Below are positions 48,035 through 49,097 of a stretch of 49,097 bases of DNA, piece by piece. The DNA comes from an uncultured Oscillospiraceae bacterium. Lineage in GTDB: Bacteria; Bacillota; Clostridia; Oscillospirales; Acutalibacteraceae. The notes beneath the pieces are model-generated. The model saw only the letters and a list, made by a program, of their open reading frames with translations, made no database searches and was not told where the DNA came from. A program made the position numbers and the translations under genes. Within the stretch, counting starts at the first letter, position 1. Each line of letters starts with the position of its first letter. The stretch lies in assembly GCA_900540535.1 (NCBI GenBank), contig UQGM01000016.1:1-49097 (forward strand), written 5' to 3'.

Positions 48035-49097
48035 ATTGTTTCTCCGGAGATTTCGTTATTATATAAACCCATTGCTTCAAGTGTCTGTCGGACAACCATG
48101 TTTTTATCAAACAGATTCTCCATACGTTCACGGGCATATTTGCCCATTTCGTCAAGGTCATCTATGGTTTTGTCCATCATGAGTTCCATTTTATCATAAA
48201 GGGCATCTGCATTTTTCGGGGCACACAGATAACCTGTCTTTCCATCTTCAACAGCTTCCCTGCATCCGGGAATATCGCTTGTGATTACAGGACGTCCCAT
48301 TGCAGAAGCCTCGAGCAAAACATTGCTCATTCCCTCGTGATAAGAAGGCAAAACCACAACGTCTGACATGGCGTAATATGGTCTTGAATCGCTTTGGAAA
48401 CCGTGGAACACCGCTGTTCCATTATTTTCCATTTCTTTTACCACTTCGGCATACTCATCCTCAAAAAATCCTACAATATCAAGTACAACCCCATCACCAT
48501 ACTTAGCTTTAAGTCGGCGTACAGCATCAAAAAGCTCATCAATTCCTTTTTCACGCATTATACGTCCTATAAACAGGAAGTGACGCTTTGTTTCACTCTT
48601 TGCGCAATCTTTTTGATGAGGAGTGTATTCATAACGCTCAAGATTTACTCCCGCTCCGTTAAGAATACAGGCTTTGTCTTTATCCATAAGATCACGAGAT
48701 AAAAATTCCTGTGCATTAGCTTCGTTTTCAAAAAATACAACATCTACTTTTCTGAAAGCTATACGGTACATAAAACCAACAAGCTGAGCCAACATCCTTT
48801 TTTGGAAAGCCGTGCCAAGGCCCTGAACATTTGTGCAATATGGTATTTTCATCGAACTGCACAGCATTCCGACATATATATTAGGTTTAATTGAATATGT
48901 AATAACTTTATCTGGTTTTTCTTTTTTTAGAAGCTTTTTATAAAAACGCAAAAGTTTAAGGTCTGTAAATGGATTTATACCACGGCGGTCAAGCTTTGTT
49001 TCGACACATTTGCATCCCATGAGTTCAAAATCTTCTTCATGTCCTACAAAAGGCATACTGAGAACTACTTCATAGTTTTCAAGAAGCTTTGATATAA
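48010..49097 (-). CDS. glycosyltransferase family 4, 5' end outside the window
   Basis: At least 361 residues; the frame is open to the window edge, so the N-terminus continues beyond 49097 (a Met at 49056 is internal). VVLSMPFVGHEEDFELMGCKCVETKLDRRGINPFTDLKLL, YCTNVQGLGTAF and FLFIGRIMREKGIDELFDAVRRL with LPSYHEGMSNVLLEASAMGRPVITSD are typical of capsular GT4 enzymes of the PglA/EpsD-like group. It likely adds the second or third sugar of the unit. Confidence 0.9.
   Translation of the reverse strand, partial: ISKLLENYEVVLSMPFVGHEEDFELMGCKCVETKLDRRGINPFTDLKLLRFYKKLLKKEKPDKVITYSIKPNIYVGMLCSSMKIPYCTNVQGLGTAFQKRMLAQLVGFMYRIAFRKVDVVFFENEANAQEFLSRDLMDKDKACILNGAGVNLERYEYTPHQKDCAKSETKRHFLFIGRIMREKGIDELFDAVRRLKAKYGDGVVLDIVGFFEDEYAEVVKEMENNGTAVFHGFQSDSRPYYAMSDVVVLPSYHEGMSNVLLEASAMGRPVITSDIPGCREAVEDGKTGYLCAPKNADALYDKMELMMDKTIDDLDEMGKYARERMENLFDKNMVVRQTLEAMGLYNNEISGETICFQTTIS

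Noticed and set aside
1..49097. CRISPR arrays, tRNA or rRNA genes, insertion sequences
   Set aside because: I looked for regularly spaced repeats, cloverleaf ends and transposase-like frames and saw none.

Overview
The window is almost entirely a chromosomal segment of a low-to-moderate GC, spore-forming gut Firmicute, best matched to an Oscillospiraceae/Ruminococcus-like Clostridium. The basis is sporulation genes (yabP, yabQ, a SpoVB-like flippase), a yabM-yabN-yabO-yabP-yabQ-divIC-yabR gene order known from Bacillus and Clostridia, strong AGGAGG ribosome binding sites, near-consensus TTGACA-N17-TATAAT promoters, and frequent TTG/GTG starts. The first ~1.5 kb does not belong with it. A GH26-type lipoprotein and the first 90 or so codons of an MFS sugar transporter look like Bacteroides, and the transporter is cut off in mid-helix at about 1500, where the Clostridium sequence begins. 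I read this as a chimeric contig junction, not biology.

Layout. (1) 1-1500: Bacteroides-like mannan-utilisation fragment. (2) 1543-5790: metA (+), then bioY with a textbook BirA operator/promoter, a diacylglycerol/lipid kinase, and an RlmL/YpsC-type 23S rRNA methyltransferase (-). (3) 5917-12921: hpf, an orphan fumarase alpha subunit, yabR-divIC-yabQ-yabP-rqcP-hup-mazG-yabM, and a zinc-ribbon protein. (4) 12940-20704: an operon led by recJ (recJ-rel-dtd-MBL hydrolase-hemZ-udk-like). (5) 21012-22077: a small divergent (+) unit of a secreted protein and a VanZ-like protein. (6) 22152-28018: LCP ligase, two tandem Wzz/tyrosine-kinase fusions, an Ig-like membrane protein and the CpsB-type phosphatase, i.e. 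the regulatory and attachment module of exopolysaccharide (EPS) synthesis. (7) 28097-34960: a candidate ribosomally made, modified peptide (RiPP-like) system: S26 signal-peptidase-like protease, ABC exporter, HPr-kinase-like kinase, radical SAM/SPASM enzyme, a Trp-rich precursor-like protein, a PqqD-type recognition protein and an NTP_transf_5-type nucleotidyltransferase. (8) 34960-49097: the EPS assembly operon: VanZ, flippase, PP-loop protein, pyruvyl transferase, frameshifted acyltransferase, GT4, GT32, two GT2, GT4, LicD, TagD, EpsG polymerase, and a GT4 cut by the window end.

How it fits together. Regions 6 and 8 form one EPS locus read on the minus strand; many of its genes overlap by 1-25 bases and are probably translationally coupled. 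The peptide system sits between its two halves. The nucleotidyltransferase is coupled to the EPS VanZ gene by a TGATG overlap, while the PqqD/precursor pair has its own promoter and is followed by a strong intrinsic terminator before the radical SAM gene, the expected arrangement for making much more precursor than enzyme. The peptide system is the most interesting part of the window. Its enzyme set is recognisable by family, but I know of no described product for this precursor type, and the link to EPS is inference.
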